64,000 nucleotides of DNA from Acanthacorydalis orientalis (lineage: Eukaryota; Arthropoda; Insecta; Megaloptera; Corydalidae). The first letter of the stretch is position 1. The number at the start of each line of letters is the position of its first letter. The translations under genes and the position numbers were made by a program. The stretch lies in contig CM068323.1 in assembly GCA_034766995.1 (NCBI GenBank), positions 19,694,612 through 19,758,611 of the forward strand, given 5' to 3'. The notes beneath the pieces are model-generated. The model did not search any database, had not been told where the DNA came from, and worked only from the letters and a program-made list of their open reading frames with translations. Positions 51,758 to 64,000 of this stretch are shown piece after piece.

Positions 51758-52771
51758 CTTTGTATGCACTGAACTGTTATTCGTTCCTTATTATCAGTTC
51801 GTACAATCAAATAATATTCGTTTATTATCTATGTAATGGTATTAATCGAGCAAATAACAGCGTGTTCGTAAACATGAGCATAAACGGGCGCCATTAAATA
51901 CATGCTGTTCGACACGTTACACTCTCATGTCTTCTTAATACGGCATGTTTTCCGATATGTTCAAATTGTCTGAAACGATTACAAGCTATTACAGTTTTGC
52001 TATTGCGCCATTACATCTTTTTATTATGTTCGTTGCTTATTTTTTCCGGTCTGTCTCTTTCTTCGTTTCTTTGCTTATCGTTCGTGAAAAAGAAAACAGA
52101 ACGGACACGTTTCTGTTCTCTGTGCTGATATCTTGTATATAGTTATTGTGTTTCAGTCCAGGGAAATAGTTACAAGAGTTTTTTTTTCACTATTGTAACT
52201 ATTTCACTATTGTATCGAAATCACTATGAAATCGTGTCTAAAATTGTAGATAATCATACGATAAGATTCTTGTTCTTTCAATCAAAGTATTATCACTAGA
52301 AGCGTTTATTTATATAGTTTTAAATTGGAAAAAAATATTCAAAATAATTGTTTATGAACGAGCAGATTTCCATCTGATTGAAGTCCTTTGAATGTAGATT
52401 CCTGATATGGTTGAGAAGGAATTTGAATTTAAAAAATGGCACAGCATGTTATTTACAAAGATTCTCAATTTCTCCGATTAATCATTTAGATTAATGCTTG
52501 AAAGATGGGCCTATTTATAAAAAAATCGTATAATTGTACACACGTATTGATAGTTTTGCCTCTATTCGTGTCTATTACTTGATATAGCATCATAAATTCA
52601 GTAAACGAACGGTGACGATATACGGTCGTACCAAGTAATGTACGTATTCGCATACGTATACATCAAGAGTGCATTTCCGAGTCATTTCTTTTCCGAACGG
52701 TTTCCGGTGTACACAACAACAACAACATTGCAATGCATTGGACCTAGAAGATCGACAGCTACTCGGTTAAA

Positions 52772-53008
52772 ATGCAAATGAAATGGATGGCTGAGCACAT
52801 AGTGCGCCGTTCGGGATACAGAGTGCTCATGCAACATAACACGTCTATACAGGATGACAAGCTATTACAAAAAGTGTATTCGATCTTTCCTCGTCGTCTC
52901 GCAGACGCTCTCTCGCCATATTTTCAAATGTCCATCCCGGACGGGTCTTGTGTACCAGCCTATATTGGATATCAAATGAAAAACGGAAGATGGAACACGG
53001 TTTCGTAA
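52772..53008 (+). CDS. Uncharacterised 78-codon ORF, possible small gene
   Basis: The first ATG follows an in-frame TAG at 52745-52747, and the frame runs 78 codons to TAA. Unlike other frames of this length here, it avoids low-complexity sequence and uses a balanced codon set. Its product is basic at the N-terminus (VRRSGYR), has a middle segment KVYSIFPRRLADALSPYF and ends GYQMKNGRWNTVS. There is no signal peptide, transmembrane helix or known motif. The GC-richer stretch begins about 200 bp upstream and includes an ACA repeat. AATAAA occurs at about 53152. It could be a complete small protein, one exon of a larger gene or chance. Confidence 0.4.
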   Translation: MQMKWMAEHIVRRSGYRVLMQHNTSIQDDKLLQKVYSIFPRRLADALSPYFQMSIPDGSCVPAYIGYQMKNGRWNTVS

Positions 53009-53928
53009 ATATTAAAATGAGAATGTTATTTAGTTTTTTTTTCAGTTCTTTATTCTTATTTCGTTCTCCTTTTCCTCTCCGTCTTAAATTTATGTTTTAT
53101 ATACAGGTTTAATATTGTTTCGTATTTCGAATAGCTCGTCTATAAAATTATAATAAATACACTCGTTTCTCAATACTTTTTTCTCTTTAGACTCTTATAT
53201 GTATACATAATATGTACCCATATATAAATAAATCATAAATGCACGTTTACATATACTAAAAAATAATAACTCTAAAATATTTCAATTATACAAATATAAT
53301 TGAAAAATTAAATACAGTCTCGTGCACTTGTTCAAATTAAGAGAGAATGTAAAACGAAATAAAAAACAGAAAATCTTCATATATTTATTATCTATGATAC
53401 AGTAATTAATGTCATACTTTTACAAAAAAATATTAATTAAGATGAATATCTTTCTCATCCAAAAACAGAATCATAAAATATATAAAGGCTGATATTTATA
53501 TTTATTTAATATTTGAGATTTTCAGTATTGATATTCTACAAATTTATTCACTGTATATTCCTTTTATTTTATGAAAGAATATTTAAAATAAATTTTAAGA
53601 ACGTGACGATCGATAAATAATTATTTTTACATTATTCTTTATTTCTTATTTTAAAACACTTGAAATTCAAACTTGTTAGTCAGTAGATATATATTTCCAA
53701 TGAAAAATTACATACTTAATGGTATTGAATTTAAATATATAAACTCCAATAAAAAAATGAAATGTATTTCAGACATATGCTTGGAAAATTTTCAAAACCT
53801 ATTATTTTTATTAACAAGCATTTATCTGTTGAAACAACTTTGCAAATATAATTGTAGCACAAATGAAATACTAAAAGCGAAAGTATATTCTTTTAGCATA
53901 TTTGAGAACAAAACTTTTATTATATACA

Positions 53929-53934
53929 TACATA

Positions 53935-53975
<41 letters not shown>

Positions 53976-53976
53976 T
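53929..53976. repeat. (TA)n microsatellite, about 48 bp
   Basis: TA with one TACATA break, followed by imperfect TTTATGTA units. Confidence 0.92.
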
Positions 53977-54480
53977 TATGTATTTATTTATGTATTCATG
54001 AAAACGTATTTTATTAGTTCTGTTTCTTAGAAAAATGAAAGTATTGAAAAGTTTATGAGTAATTGAAGGAATAGTGCACAGGTTTTATCTTTTGTTTGAA
54101 AACGAATGTCATATGTCTGGACTGAGAAAAGATAGTTTCTTGAAATTTCTGTCGTCCAAGTTGTTCAGAAAGATTCTTTTAATAAATTTTAAATCCATTT
54201 TATTATTTAACTGTATTATATATATATATATATATACATATATCTTATGTTTAAATTTATTATCTTACTTATTGAAGAAAGTGTAATAATTTTTTTATTT
54301 AAAAGTGTCATCAGAATAAAATAAATATTATCTATAGAGAGAGGCTATATAGTCTCAAATTATTGACTTTTATCGACTTTAATTGCTATTAAACTTAAAT
54401 ATGTTTTATAATGACTTTTAAGGGAGCTTCTATTATAATTATTTTTTTATGAAAATGTAATTGAATAATTATAAGTATCG

Positions 54481-54484
<4 letters not shown>

Positions 54485-54526
<42 letters not shown>
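54485..54526. repeat. (TA)n microsatellite, 42 bp
   Basis: Pure TA tract. Confidence 0.95.
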
Positions 54527-54528
<2 letters not shown>

Positions 54529-55739
54529 GAAAATAGTATTTGATAAGGGACAATTCCGTGTATATAAGTTTAAAAAAATCTCGAATATTAATTAACGAAA
54601 CTCGTTTAATCAACGAACAACAAACGGATATATTGTCTAGCCAAAAAGAAAAAGACAAGGAAATTCACTGATAAACTAAAACATTGAGTTTTTTTGATTA
54701 ATTGCCATAGCTCCAATAAAAACCGTCGTTTTCTCTTCTTCAGTATATATTTAAATTTATTTAAAAATGACACAGTACTAATGATTAATAGTAATGTATT
54801 ACATGCTGTTTAATTTCTTGTCATAATAAATAGAAATATTCGTATCCTAAATGTAATGATAAATTGCGAGTGAAATTTCGTTTTAATTTTCTCTGAAATA
54901 AAATGAATTTGGTAAAAATTTCATTATTTTTAAAAAAAATTAAAATGGAATCGTATATTGTTTTACTTCTAATTTTAGTTGAGTATTAAGCGAATTACTT
55001 ATTAATTTTTTATTTCAATATATTGTCAAATAAATAATATATAATTAAGTGCGTTGAAGGAGTAACTTACTTAATTTTAATTAAAAACACTGTTTGTCCA
55101 AATGCAGTACGTTTTAAGAATACAATATGCATTTTATAAGTTTTGAATTATTTTTAGAATTTTCGAGAACTAATTTTCTAAATATTACTTTTTTTTAGAT
55201 CTTTCGTTTAGTTATAACTCGTGCCTATTAAAATAATAATATATGTTAATAACAAAACAATAATGATCATGTTTAATCATAGAACTCAAACATGATTAAA
55301 TCCTTCCCAGCTAACAAAAAATACTTGTATGCCATTCATTTCAATCCGTATTTACATCTTTTATCGTGTGTTCGTTTTCATTCAATTAAAAACCGATAAT
55401 TTGCCGAAGAAGTCGTTGAATAATTTAAAATATAAAAGCATTAATTATCGAGGAATTAACGCTAATGACAACATGAAAACGTACTAATTGATCTTTTTGA
55501 TGTAAAATCAAATACGGATTTATTCAAAGTATTTATTATCCACTCGACTATCATAAATATAATAGGAAATAATTACTTACGATACAGCGTGGAATATTGT
55601 AAAGAAAAAATCCATTAAACGAGAATAAATAAAATCGTTCGTTATTTCGTGCCTACCGTCTCGAAATACATAATCTTAACATTTTAGAATATTAATTGCT
55701 ATTTGCAATTCTACAATCGATGATTACATCGATGAACAC

Positions 55740-55742
<3 letters not shown>

Positions 55743-55789
<47 letters not shown>
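55743..55789. repeat. (TA)n microsatellite, 47 bp
   Basis: Pure TA tract about 150 bp left of the GC-richer island at 55940. Confidence 0.95.
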
Positions 55790-55791
<2 letters not shown>

Positions 55792-55936
55792 ATAAAATTA
55801 TAAATAAATGCGACCATCTTCGTCGTATTCGAGTGCTTTCCTGCCTGTAACAATCTTGAAAATGATCACTTCCCAACGTTCATTGTAATTCAAACATTGT
55901 ATTAAAGACAAAAAAAGATAGATATCTGGAGGATGT

Positions 55937-56287
55937 TTGTGTGTGAGGTCTGATACAGCAACAGCCAGTACCTTTAACTACGTACCCAGGTCAATAGGTA
56001 TAAAGGATCTGTATGTGTGTAAAATAGCACGTGCATTGCCAGCTAACGGAGACGCCGGTGTCAGAAAGAGAACGATCTTTCTTTACACCACCACACATTT
56101 CTCCACTGCAGCAAGGTTCAATTTAAAAACGTGCCCGTCAGGGAATTCAAGAGGATCTCGTTCGTTCGGCATCGACTCTGCAGACGGACGCTACACGAAA
56201 TTACATCAGAGTCGCCGCGGTGCTCATCTCATGTCGTATCATTGCACGCTCGCCAGATACAAGAAAAGACTTTTTGCGGTCAGTTGA
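55937..56287 (+). other. GC-richer island with a 116-codon open frame
   Basis: The plus-strand frame is the longest non-repetitive one in the right arm (ATG-like start at 55937, stop at 56285-56287). Its product is rich in Arg, Ser and Thr with no domain, signal or membrane pattern, and a minus-strand frame overlaps it. I do not call it a gene. Confidence 0.25.
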
Positions 56288-57894
56288 ATACGGTGTACAT
56301 GATATGTTAAAAATCCGTGTGTGCATTTCATTTTGTATGATTTTATTTTGAATAAAAGGTGGATCGTGTGCTCGAATAGAAAAATGACAAGGAAATTGTC
56401 CTCTCTGTCCACAAATGTACATCATATTTATATAATACTTTTCAACTGATAAAGTTAAATTAATTAATCAAACTTGGGCATGTAAAAATTTAGTCGTAAT
56501 ACATGATCATTATTTTTAAGATACACCTACAAATATTTTAATATTGAATCTCCATATAAAATACCGTATATTTTATACCATTTGTGGGTTTTTTATTTTC
56601 TTTTAATAACATTTTTGAAGAGTCGTATTTTTATCTGAAAAAGCTGCAAGAGATATTTTCTTAATTTATAAAATACCTTTTATATATGTTGAAACGATTA
56701 AAATTAATTAATAAAGGTATTAATAATCACAAGTAACTCTGTTTAAAAAATGTTCACAAATTTAAACAAAAACCTTTTAATTAAAAACATTCTACATATA
56801 AATTAACGATTAATTGCTCCTGCTTGTTGAAAAAGCCGAAGGTGTATAGAAGTTCTAGTAGAAAATTAATTAGATCTAAGCTTCACTACTTCTATTAAAC
56901 ATCAAGTTTTTTATTTACTCTTTTTATAATTTTCAATATAAAATATTATATAGTAGTGTGTTTTGTTTATAATAGCAACTATTAATTTTTTGTAAGATAT
57001 TAATAGTTGAATTGTTAAATTGAATAACGAATATTTTCTTTAAATTTTATAAGAACTATCACTTACGCTTAAGGTGAAATTTGTATCGTTTTTTGCTAAT
57101 ATAATATCCTTTTGTTCTGATTACACAATTCGTATACGACGCTACTGACAAGAAAGCTTTTTTAATATAGCGATTTATTTATTTTCACTTAGTAGAGTAA
57201 TAAGAATAATCATTGTTATTTTTTGTTATATGAGTTTCTAATATAATATTTAATTGATAGATGAAAAAAAATATAAATTTGTTTGTATTTGTTGAACTTT
57301 TTCGCCGAATATCTAACAAGACTGGGTTTAAAAATTTCAAATATTGATTAGCACTACAGTCTATTAATCATTCTATGATATCAAATTTCTATTCACCCTC
57401 TTGTATCCAAACATTCGACAAATTCAACAATTCAACTAAATCAACAATTTGGAAATATTAGATTAACACATGATGTATGGTTATTATTCGAATTTCAATT
57501 ACACGATATGTATGTATAAAAATATTTCAGGTTTATTAAAAGCTGTTTTGTCATAAATCACGTCTATTAAAAAAATCAAAATTAAAATCATTTAAAAGAA
57601 TATTAATTAAAAAAGTTACGATAAAGCAACAAACAGAAATTACAATACTGTATAATAAATTATTTGAGAGATTTCTTATAACACGAACTCATATTTTTTG
57701 TGGTCAAAAAATTGCAAAAATAATATATTTGTGTTATAAAATGTTGAATAATATTTATAAACCAGTTTACTTGTAATAAAAACTATGAAAACATGCTGTA
57801 AATGTTGCTAAACTCTTAAAATATACACATTGAAATAATAATAATATAATTATAAATTGCACGCAATGTCAAGAGGATAATAAAATAAATTATA

Positions 57895-57898
<4 letters not shown>

Positions 57899-57934
<36 letters not shown>
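57899..57934. repeat. (TA)n microsatellite, 36 bp
   Basis: Pure TA tract, about 70 bp left of a small hairpin ACCAC/GTGGT at 58004-58017. Confidence 0.93.
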
Positions 57935-57937
<3 letters not shown>

Positions 57938-58520
57938 TCATACATATATGTATATTAGATGCAATCAGAACGTTGCACTCAATTTATGACATTGTTATTT
58001 AAAACCACCCGTGTGGTCGCTTAAATCTCCCGCCGACTTCAGCGAATATCTGACGTTTTTCGTATGAAAGCTAAATTTACTGACCGAGGTTCGTAATAAA
58101 TTAAATAAATTTTAATCGTATCCAAGAAAAAAGTGTGTGCAGAAAAGATATTACACCCGTGCAAATATAATATAATCATTTATTATGATTTTTTCATTAC
58201 TATTTTGCCAATTACTTCTATTGATTATCTATGAAAGTTAAATAAATAAAATATATTTATGTGCTTCAGAAAAGTTTTGCTTGTCTTTGGGATTTAATTT
58301 TAAGTAAAGTAATTGGAAATTTTAATTGTAGATAAAATTGCTGTCATATTAAATATACGGATACGTTTATTCAGTATTACAAATACATATAATAGCTCTT
58401 TTTTATAAACACAGAAAAATTATTTTCAAAAGGAAGTTTATATGCGTTGCATCGACAATTTCCGTACAGAATACAGAATTGCCTACACGTCTGTGACATA
58501 AACATTATCAGCAATATCCT

Positions 58521-58817
58521 CTATTCGATCAGCGAACGTTGGTAGAACGTTGCCCGTCCCTCGTTCCTCGAAGTTGCATCTCTTTCAATCTCATCCCCCT
58601 TATATATCGATTTGTGAACACTTACACACCCAATGCTATGATTTTGTATCGGCCGGTGTAACAAATCTTTAAGATAGCTGCTGCCCGTATACATCCGAGC
58701 TGTGTAACATAAATGCCGATAAGCAATAACCACTCCGCTGTTGCTTGAAAATAGTCCGTTCGTTCCAAGAAAATCTCTAAGGTGTTTGTGCCTTTTTTTT
58801 TTGAAATTTTCACTCAC
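58521..58817 (-). other. GC-richer island with a 98-codon minus-strand frame
   Basis: The frame has a lysine-rich start and no recognised motif. A second frame overlaps it on the same strand. Composition differs from the flanks, which could reflect an exon or a regulatory element. Confidence 0.22.
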
Positions 58818-59505
58818 TGGATGTCAAACGAATTTGTACTGAATGAAGTATTGACGGGTGGATGAGGGTGTATATTGAACGGTGATACGATTTATGATTC
58901 CGAGAAATCTCTGGAAACTAATTGTGTCATGAATACTGAAATATTTTTATTGAGAGTTTCTCTACAAATAATTTATAAATAATTCATTTATACAATATGC
59001 TCATTTCCATTTTCCCTAATATTTTTATATAGTGCTAAATTTAAATAAATAATCATTTTAAAAATTATCTCACTAACATTAATTTTATTAAAAAATATAA
59101 TTTACATTTTAATACATTCTGTTTTTAAAAATTATAATTAATTTTTTTTGAATTATCTATATAATTATTTATAACAAAAGTAATGTACGAACGGTTAAGA
59201 AAATGGAAAGAAAACAATAATACAAAATTTTTAAATGGTTTTAAAATGTTTATCCCAGATATATATACATGAAAATATGTAGATTACCGCACTCCAGTTG
59301 TATTATCAACAATTTTACGCAATAAGATATCCATTTCACTGTATGATATGAAACGGGTGTACGAACCCATGACACTTTTTAAGGCCGCAGACCTTATTTG
59401 TTCAGCTACAATGCCGTTCAAGTTGTTTTTATATTTGATTGACATATTTATCTCCGTGTCAGTTATATATTTTTATACATGGCTGATTTAACGGCTGGGA
59501 GCACA

Positions 59506-59508
<3 letters not shown>

Positions 59509-59557
<49 letters not shown>

Positions 59558-59622
59558 TTTACCGTTTTTGGAGCTATTTGAGCCTTTTATCACACGAAGG
59601 CACTCATGTTCTTTATACACAT

Positions 59623-59657
<35 letters not shown>
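59509..59657. repeat. Two (TA)n tracts, then (TG)n
   Basis: TA blocks at 59509-59555 and 59625-59657 are separated by about 70 bp of ordinary sequence. The second is followed by a short TG run. Confidence 0.92.
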
Positions 59658-59664
<7 letters not shown>

Positions 59665-60539
59665 TTGTGTGTGTGTGTATTTCTTTGAATAGAAAATTTC
59701 AATAATTTGATATTGAATATATATGAGAACTGTTTATTTACATTTAAATTTGATGCCTCTTAAAAAATAGTTTATCAACAGGAATACTTGTTATGTTATT
59801 AAATTTTAATTATTTAAGAAATCATTTTAATTATTTATATAATATGTATAAATATGAACATTTCTAGACGTTCTGGAAAAATAACTGTGACTTTAACCAA
59901 AACTCTATTTGTGTTTCATTTCATTTTAAATTGTGAACAAAATTCAAACTGTATTTTTGAGCTAATAGTTATTTCATTTATTTTTCTGGATGTAAAATGA
60001 TTATTTAATGGGCTATTTATGCTTAATTATGCCAAGGAATTTGAGGATCCATAGAGAATGTTCTTGAAAAAAGTTTATGGATAACGATTTATGTGTTTCT
60101 TAATTAGTCAATATTACTTTTAGAATAAATGATAAAATGTATTTTAGATATTTAATTTTTTAATTGTTTATGTATTTAAAAAAAATCTATTTGAAGAATG
60201 ACGTTTTAAAAAAAATCCATTAATTGTATGTATTAAATTGTGAGTGCATGCTCAAACTTTGTAATTTTTTTAACTTATATTTTTTATAATGGAATTAATG
60301 AAAGAATTTGTAACAATTCTTCTCAAATATTTCTCTTGTAAAATTGATGATCATAAAAAATATTCGTTTTAACATTCTTTTTAGAATCATTATTCATTTT
60401 TTTAATTCTGAGAAAAGATCATAGTATTTTCTTCTATACAATATTTTGAATATGTTTTTTTTCGAAATTATCTAATAATTTTCTTCATCTTTTTAAATCA
60501 AATTCAGAATTGCAAATTAGATACGTACGCATATTTCTA

Positions 60540-60960
60540 AATCGAACAGAGTGCATCCTCTGTACACCAGTGGTTTCGGAGCGGTTGCAGACGTTGCACA
60601 CGTCTAGGGCGTAACTCGACGCCGTCATTCGCATCTGCTGACCGTTTCGATGACCGGCCTGGAATAGAACGTAGAGCGCTTGTACACTGGGTAAGTGGCG
60701 TTACCGCACGCGCGCCTTTATGGTATATTCATGACTGTATTTACTAATGACAGCCGTGCGTCATTTTGAAAACGTATCGTGTGGGAAACGACCGTGCTTC
60801 ATATATTGTCGATGATTTTTTTCTGTTCTTCGCGTACGTGTGTACGCGAGAATAGAACAATGATATTAGTTTTATACGAAAGATCGATGACGCGATTTCA
60901 TTGAAAGATGAAATAAGAGATGCGAGTGATATTGGTGTACATGCCATGAAATATAAGTAA
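60540..60960. promoter_or_regulatory. CpG-rich island, possible promoter or 5' UTR exon
   Basis: It is dense in CpG compared with the flanks. It contains inverted repeats CAGAG/CTCTG (60547-60562), AGACGT/ACGTCT (60589-60605) and TCGCGTAC/GTACGCGA (60830-60849). ACTGGGTAAGTGG near 60690 would be a good donor for a plus-strand leader exon. No coding frame is convincing. Confidence 0.4.
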
Positions 60961-61831
60961 GTTTGAATGGGTGTTCAATATTGGTCGACGGTGTTTATAT
61001 GAACGTTACGTATTGATAAAGAAGTAAGTGAAACGGCACGTTTACTTCATCAGTATAGTTTTATTGTGGGATATGGTTCAATGTACGATTGCTCAAATTA
61101 ATAACGAATTGCTCTGATTAGCGATTTCGATATTTTGCTTCATTTTTTTTATATCCGTTTTATTTTCGTTTCATTAATCTATATTTTTTGATTTTTTCCA
61201 TAATTTATTCGAAAATTATTAAGAATCTTATAGAATTTATTATTAAGTTTTTGAAACAAATCACTTCATTATTATCTTCATAAAGTAATATTCAAATATA
61301 TCATGTTTTTTGTCTGCATATTTCTTATAAAATTCAGTTCTGTTGCTGCGAGTAAATGGCAGTAAAACAATTTATATTTTAATCCATTTTTATAGCGTTC
61401 TGCACGTAAAATAAACTGTTAAACACTTTTATTAATTTTAAATTTACAATTTAAGTAATTTAGAAAAGTAAATGAATATAATTTACATTAAACTCCTTTT
61501 ATATACTTCAAAGTCAAATATAATATTTAAAATAAAATGACATATGTTTTACGATGTGATATGTAATATATTTGTCTCGTTTACGTTCCCTTACAAAACT
61601 AACTATTATCTCTAGCATACAATTAACACGCTATTCAAATAATTCAACCTGAAAAATTATTAATAGGACAATTAACTCATAAACATAACAAATAATGTTC
61701 ATATTATGGAAGATGAACATAGAGAAGGTATCTAACGCTACAGAGAAGATGTTTGAATAATATTTGATATAAGGTTTGACAATTACAGGTATATGTGTTT
61801 CAAATGTGTTACGCGATATATACTTACATAC

Positions 61832-61862
<31 letters not shown>

Positions 61863-62919
61863 CATGTATACAAATTATCATTACCATACGACAATTAATT
61901 GAAGGGTGTACGGTATATACGACACTCAGAATTGTACTAATGTCATTTATAATTTCATTGATATTTACCCAAACTCATAACCGTTACCGTTTAATTTAAC
62001 TAGAGGATCGAGTTAAATGAAAGGGTCAAGGATTTTACTTGCTATGAAATATGTTATTTGTTCTGTTTTATAGAATTAGTTCGAATATTCACACTAATTT
62101 CTGAGGATTGCTTTTGAATAAGTTTGTTATAAATTAAAATCGGCTATAATCCTTGTTGATTTTCAATTGAATTCATGTTTAATGAATTAAACGGACTTTA
62201 TTTAATATAGTAGTTATTTTTCTATTCAATTATTTACTAATATATAATCTGTCCAAATTGATGGGAAAATATTAAGAAAAAAAGTGTTGATTGGTTTTTA
62301 TAACATAATATATTTAAACATAGAAAATATTTAAGAACGAAACTTAATGAATTAAACTTGAAACCTATGAGCAGACAAAGCAAACATTTCTCATCACCAT
62401 GGACTTTGTCCTGCAGATAAAGTGACAAGAAATGTGAATTTTTATAAAGTAGTATCTATTACGATTTATGTATTTTCCAAATTAAAAGTTATATTTTATT
62501 GAAAAATTTGAATATTTTTGTAAGATGAAACGAAGCACAAAATGTATTTTTTGAGAGGAACAATTAAGAAACAGTTTTCATAAATATAAAGTAAATGTTT
62601 TATATGAAAATAAATTAGACAATAGAATATTGTAGAATACCAATTTATAAGTTGATGGAAGAGCAAACAAAAAGTATTTCTTTCTGTTTGTTCTTGTGTA
62701 AGTAAATACAAAAAGTACATTTCAAACCTGATAATAACTAACAGTAAAGTATAATAAATTCCATTCAGACCATACGTTCTCCGCAAACAACAAAACGGAC
62801 GCAGATAACGAAACTATAAAACAGCATAATTTATGTGTGCAGAAATTCTCAGCACAAAAAAATATAGTTGATGAAGGTATTTATAAAAATAGTGGCGTAG
62901 TGGTGAAATTTTATGTATC

Positions 62920-63230
62920 TCGTATGTAAAACGTGTAACAGCGTACTGCACTTTGCCCGATGTCGTTTGTCGCGGACGCACAGCACAGTGGCAGCGGCGT
63001 ACTGTCGGTCGGTGGGCTTTAATCCCCGTGTACGCGCGCAGGACCGACATTGTCACCGACTGTTTTAGATGAGAATCGGCCGGGGAAGGACGAACAGTTT
63101 AATGGGCGAGAGGTTAAACACGTTGGGTTCGAAGTCAAGACCGTGTGTGGAATTATTTCCGTGTCATTAATGCTAGATATAAAAGTGTCTGCGTCAAAGA
63201 GACCATGACAAATGGTCATGTAGTATGTAT
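62920..63230. promoter_or_regulatory. CpG-rich island with TATA box and alternative hairpins
   Basis: TGTCGGTC (63003-63010) pairs with GACCGACA (63042-63049). GTCGGTG (63008-63014) pairs with CACCGAC (63054-63060). The two pairings overlap. A plus-strand TATAAAAG lies at 63178-63185, and 30 bp further overlapping palindromes GACCAT/ATGGTC and CATGAC/GTCATG (63201-63220) sit where transcription would start. It could be the promoter of a gene to the right of the window. Confidence 0.4.
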
Positions 63231-63438
63231 GCTTTTTTTATAAATGAATTTTCACGCGCTGGAAATATGTTTTCTACGAAATAGCAGTTTCTTCTGAGAG
63301 ATTGCATTGGTTTATATAAAAGAATAAATATAATCGGTTCAGTGTAATTTTATCCGATTGTGTACTGTTATTTACCACTTGGACAATATAAAAGTAATTC
63401 TCATTAATACATTTTACATTTTTACTTGAAACTATTGC

Positions 63439-63472
<34 letters not shown>
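63439..63472. repeat. (TA)n microsatellite, 34 bp
   Basis: Pure TA tract. Confidence 0.93.
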
Positions 63473-63475
<3 letters not shown>

Positions 63476-63687
63476 TTTTGTTAATTATTCAAATTTACAC
63501 CAATACTAAAAACAAAAGAAATAACTATAAAATCAGCAGAAAATAATTATATAAAATGTTAATAAAACTCCATAATATAAGTTACTAATTATCATAGTTA
63601 TCGATCAGCTTTAAACCTGAAATAATCATTCAATTTCTATATTATAAACATTCATCTCATATAAATAATTATCATTTTATTATGAAG

Positions 63688-63690
<3 letters not shown>

Positions 63691-63742
<52 letters not shown>
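63691..63742. repeat. (TA)n microsatellite, 52 bp
   Basis: Pure TA tract near the right edge. Confidence 0.95.
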
Positions 63743-63745
<3 letters not shown>

Positions 63746-64000
63746 TAAATACAGATAAAAAGAAAAAGAACGATAGGTGGAAACATGTTACGGATTTGAA
63801 CCATTTTTTGGCAAGTTGATATTGAATTATTCAAATCTAAAAGCATAAACGATCGTTATCTCTATCATTTTTGGAACAAACAGAAACCACATACAGACTG
63901 TATAAAACAATAAATGTGGAAGTATGATACAATTGTACAAAATTATAGCCATTTTTTCATAAATAACTTAATGTATTGCCCGGGAAGAATATTGTTTGTA

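Larger units (their letters stand above)
46452..52747. other. Intergenic AT-rich DNA right of the transporter
   Basis: No exon is supported. TA tracts lie at 46514-46591, 48721-48771, 49083-49147, 49191-49217, 51304-51364 and 51691-51757. A 119-bp structured element lies at 51361-51479. A short motif GGAGG(G)AATAATGACCAT occurs twice, at about 46915 and 46986. Confidence 0.65.
53009..64000. other. Right arm: AT-rich DNA with GC-richer islands
   Basis: No gene was recognised. TA tracts lie at 53929-53976, 54485-54526, 55743-55789, 57899-57934, 59509-59555, 59625-59657, 63439-63472 and 63691-63742. GC-richer islands at about 55940-56290, 58000-58100, 58440-58880, 60540-60960 and 62920-63230 have open frames without recognisable protein features. 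They are better read as regulatory DNA or untranslated exons. Confidence 0.6.

Noticed and set aside
63019..63219. Minus-strand frame in the CpG-rich island at 63 kb
   Set aside because: Overlapping hairpins and the lack of protein features favour regulatory DNA. GC-rich DNA has few stops.
63785..63860. Perfect B-box GGTTCAAATCC on the minus strand
   Set aside because: No A box, stems or cloverleaf upstream, so it is a chance match.

Overview
The window looks like AT-rich nuclear DNA of an insect, most likely an aculeate hymenopteran such as a bee. Reasons: genes with GT-AG introns and AATAAA signals, arthropod-type core promoters (TATA box plus an Inr-like TCAGT), dozens of long (TA)n microsatellites, and a few GC/CpG-richer islands in a very AT-rich background. 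The species-level guess is inference. Nothing bacterial or viral was seen.

Layout. (1) 4.6-20.2 kb, minus strand: a four-exon gene spread over 15.5 kb that encodes a 96-residue secreted protein; its first coding exon has only 9 nt, and its promoter is well formed. (2) 24.9-25.7 kb, plus strand: SRP19, the signal recognition particle 19 kDa subunit, in two exons. (3) 26.7-36.1 kb: a cluster of four small secreted cysteine-rich peptides (called A, B, C and D here). A, C and D are on the minus strand and share one architecture: TATA box, tiny 5' UTR exon, exon 2 ending just after a CNCCxxC motif in phase 1, and exon 3 carrying four more cysteines. B is on the plus strand and lacks exon 3. The third exons were found here by splice-site and frame matching. 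(4) 41.0-46.5 kb, plus strand: an SLC6-family sodium/chloride-coupled transporter of about 620-630 residues. It is intact, but two ion-site positions appear substituted. (5) 46.5-64 kb: no recognised gene, but one plausible 78-codon ORF (52.77 kb) and several GC-rich islands with hairpins (55.9, 58.5, 60.6 and 63.0 kb) that may be regulatory DNA or untranslated exons of a neighbouring gene.

Mobile-element traces are short: a 69-bp insertion with a perfect 9-bp target duplication (28.8 kb), a Helitron-like 3' terminus (30.06 kb), a 119-bp structured element with 10-bp inverted ends (51.4 kb), and a tRNA-Glu-like relic (13.4 kb).

The genes do not form a pathway. SRP19 is a housekeeping gene, the peptides are a local tandem family, and the transporter stands alone. 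The most novel items are the 12-cysteine peptide family with invariant spacing and the transporter with altered ion ligands.
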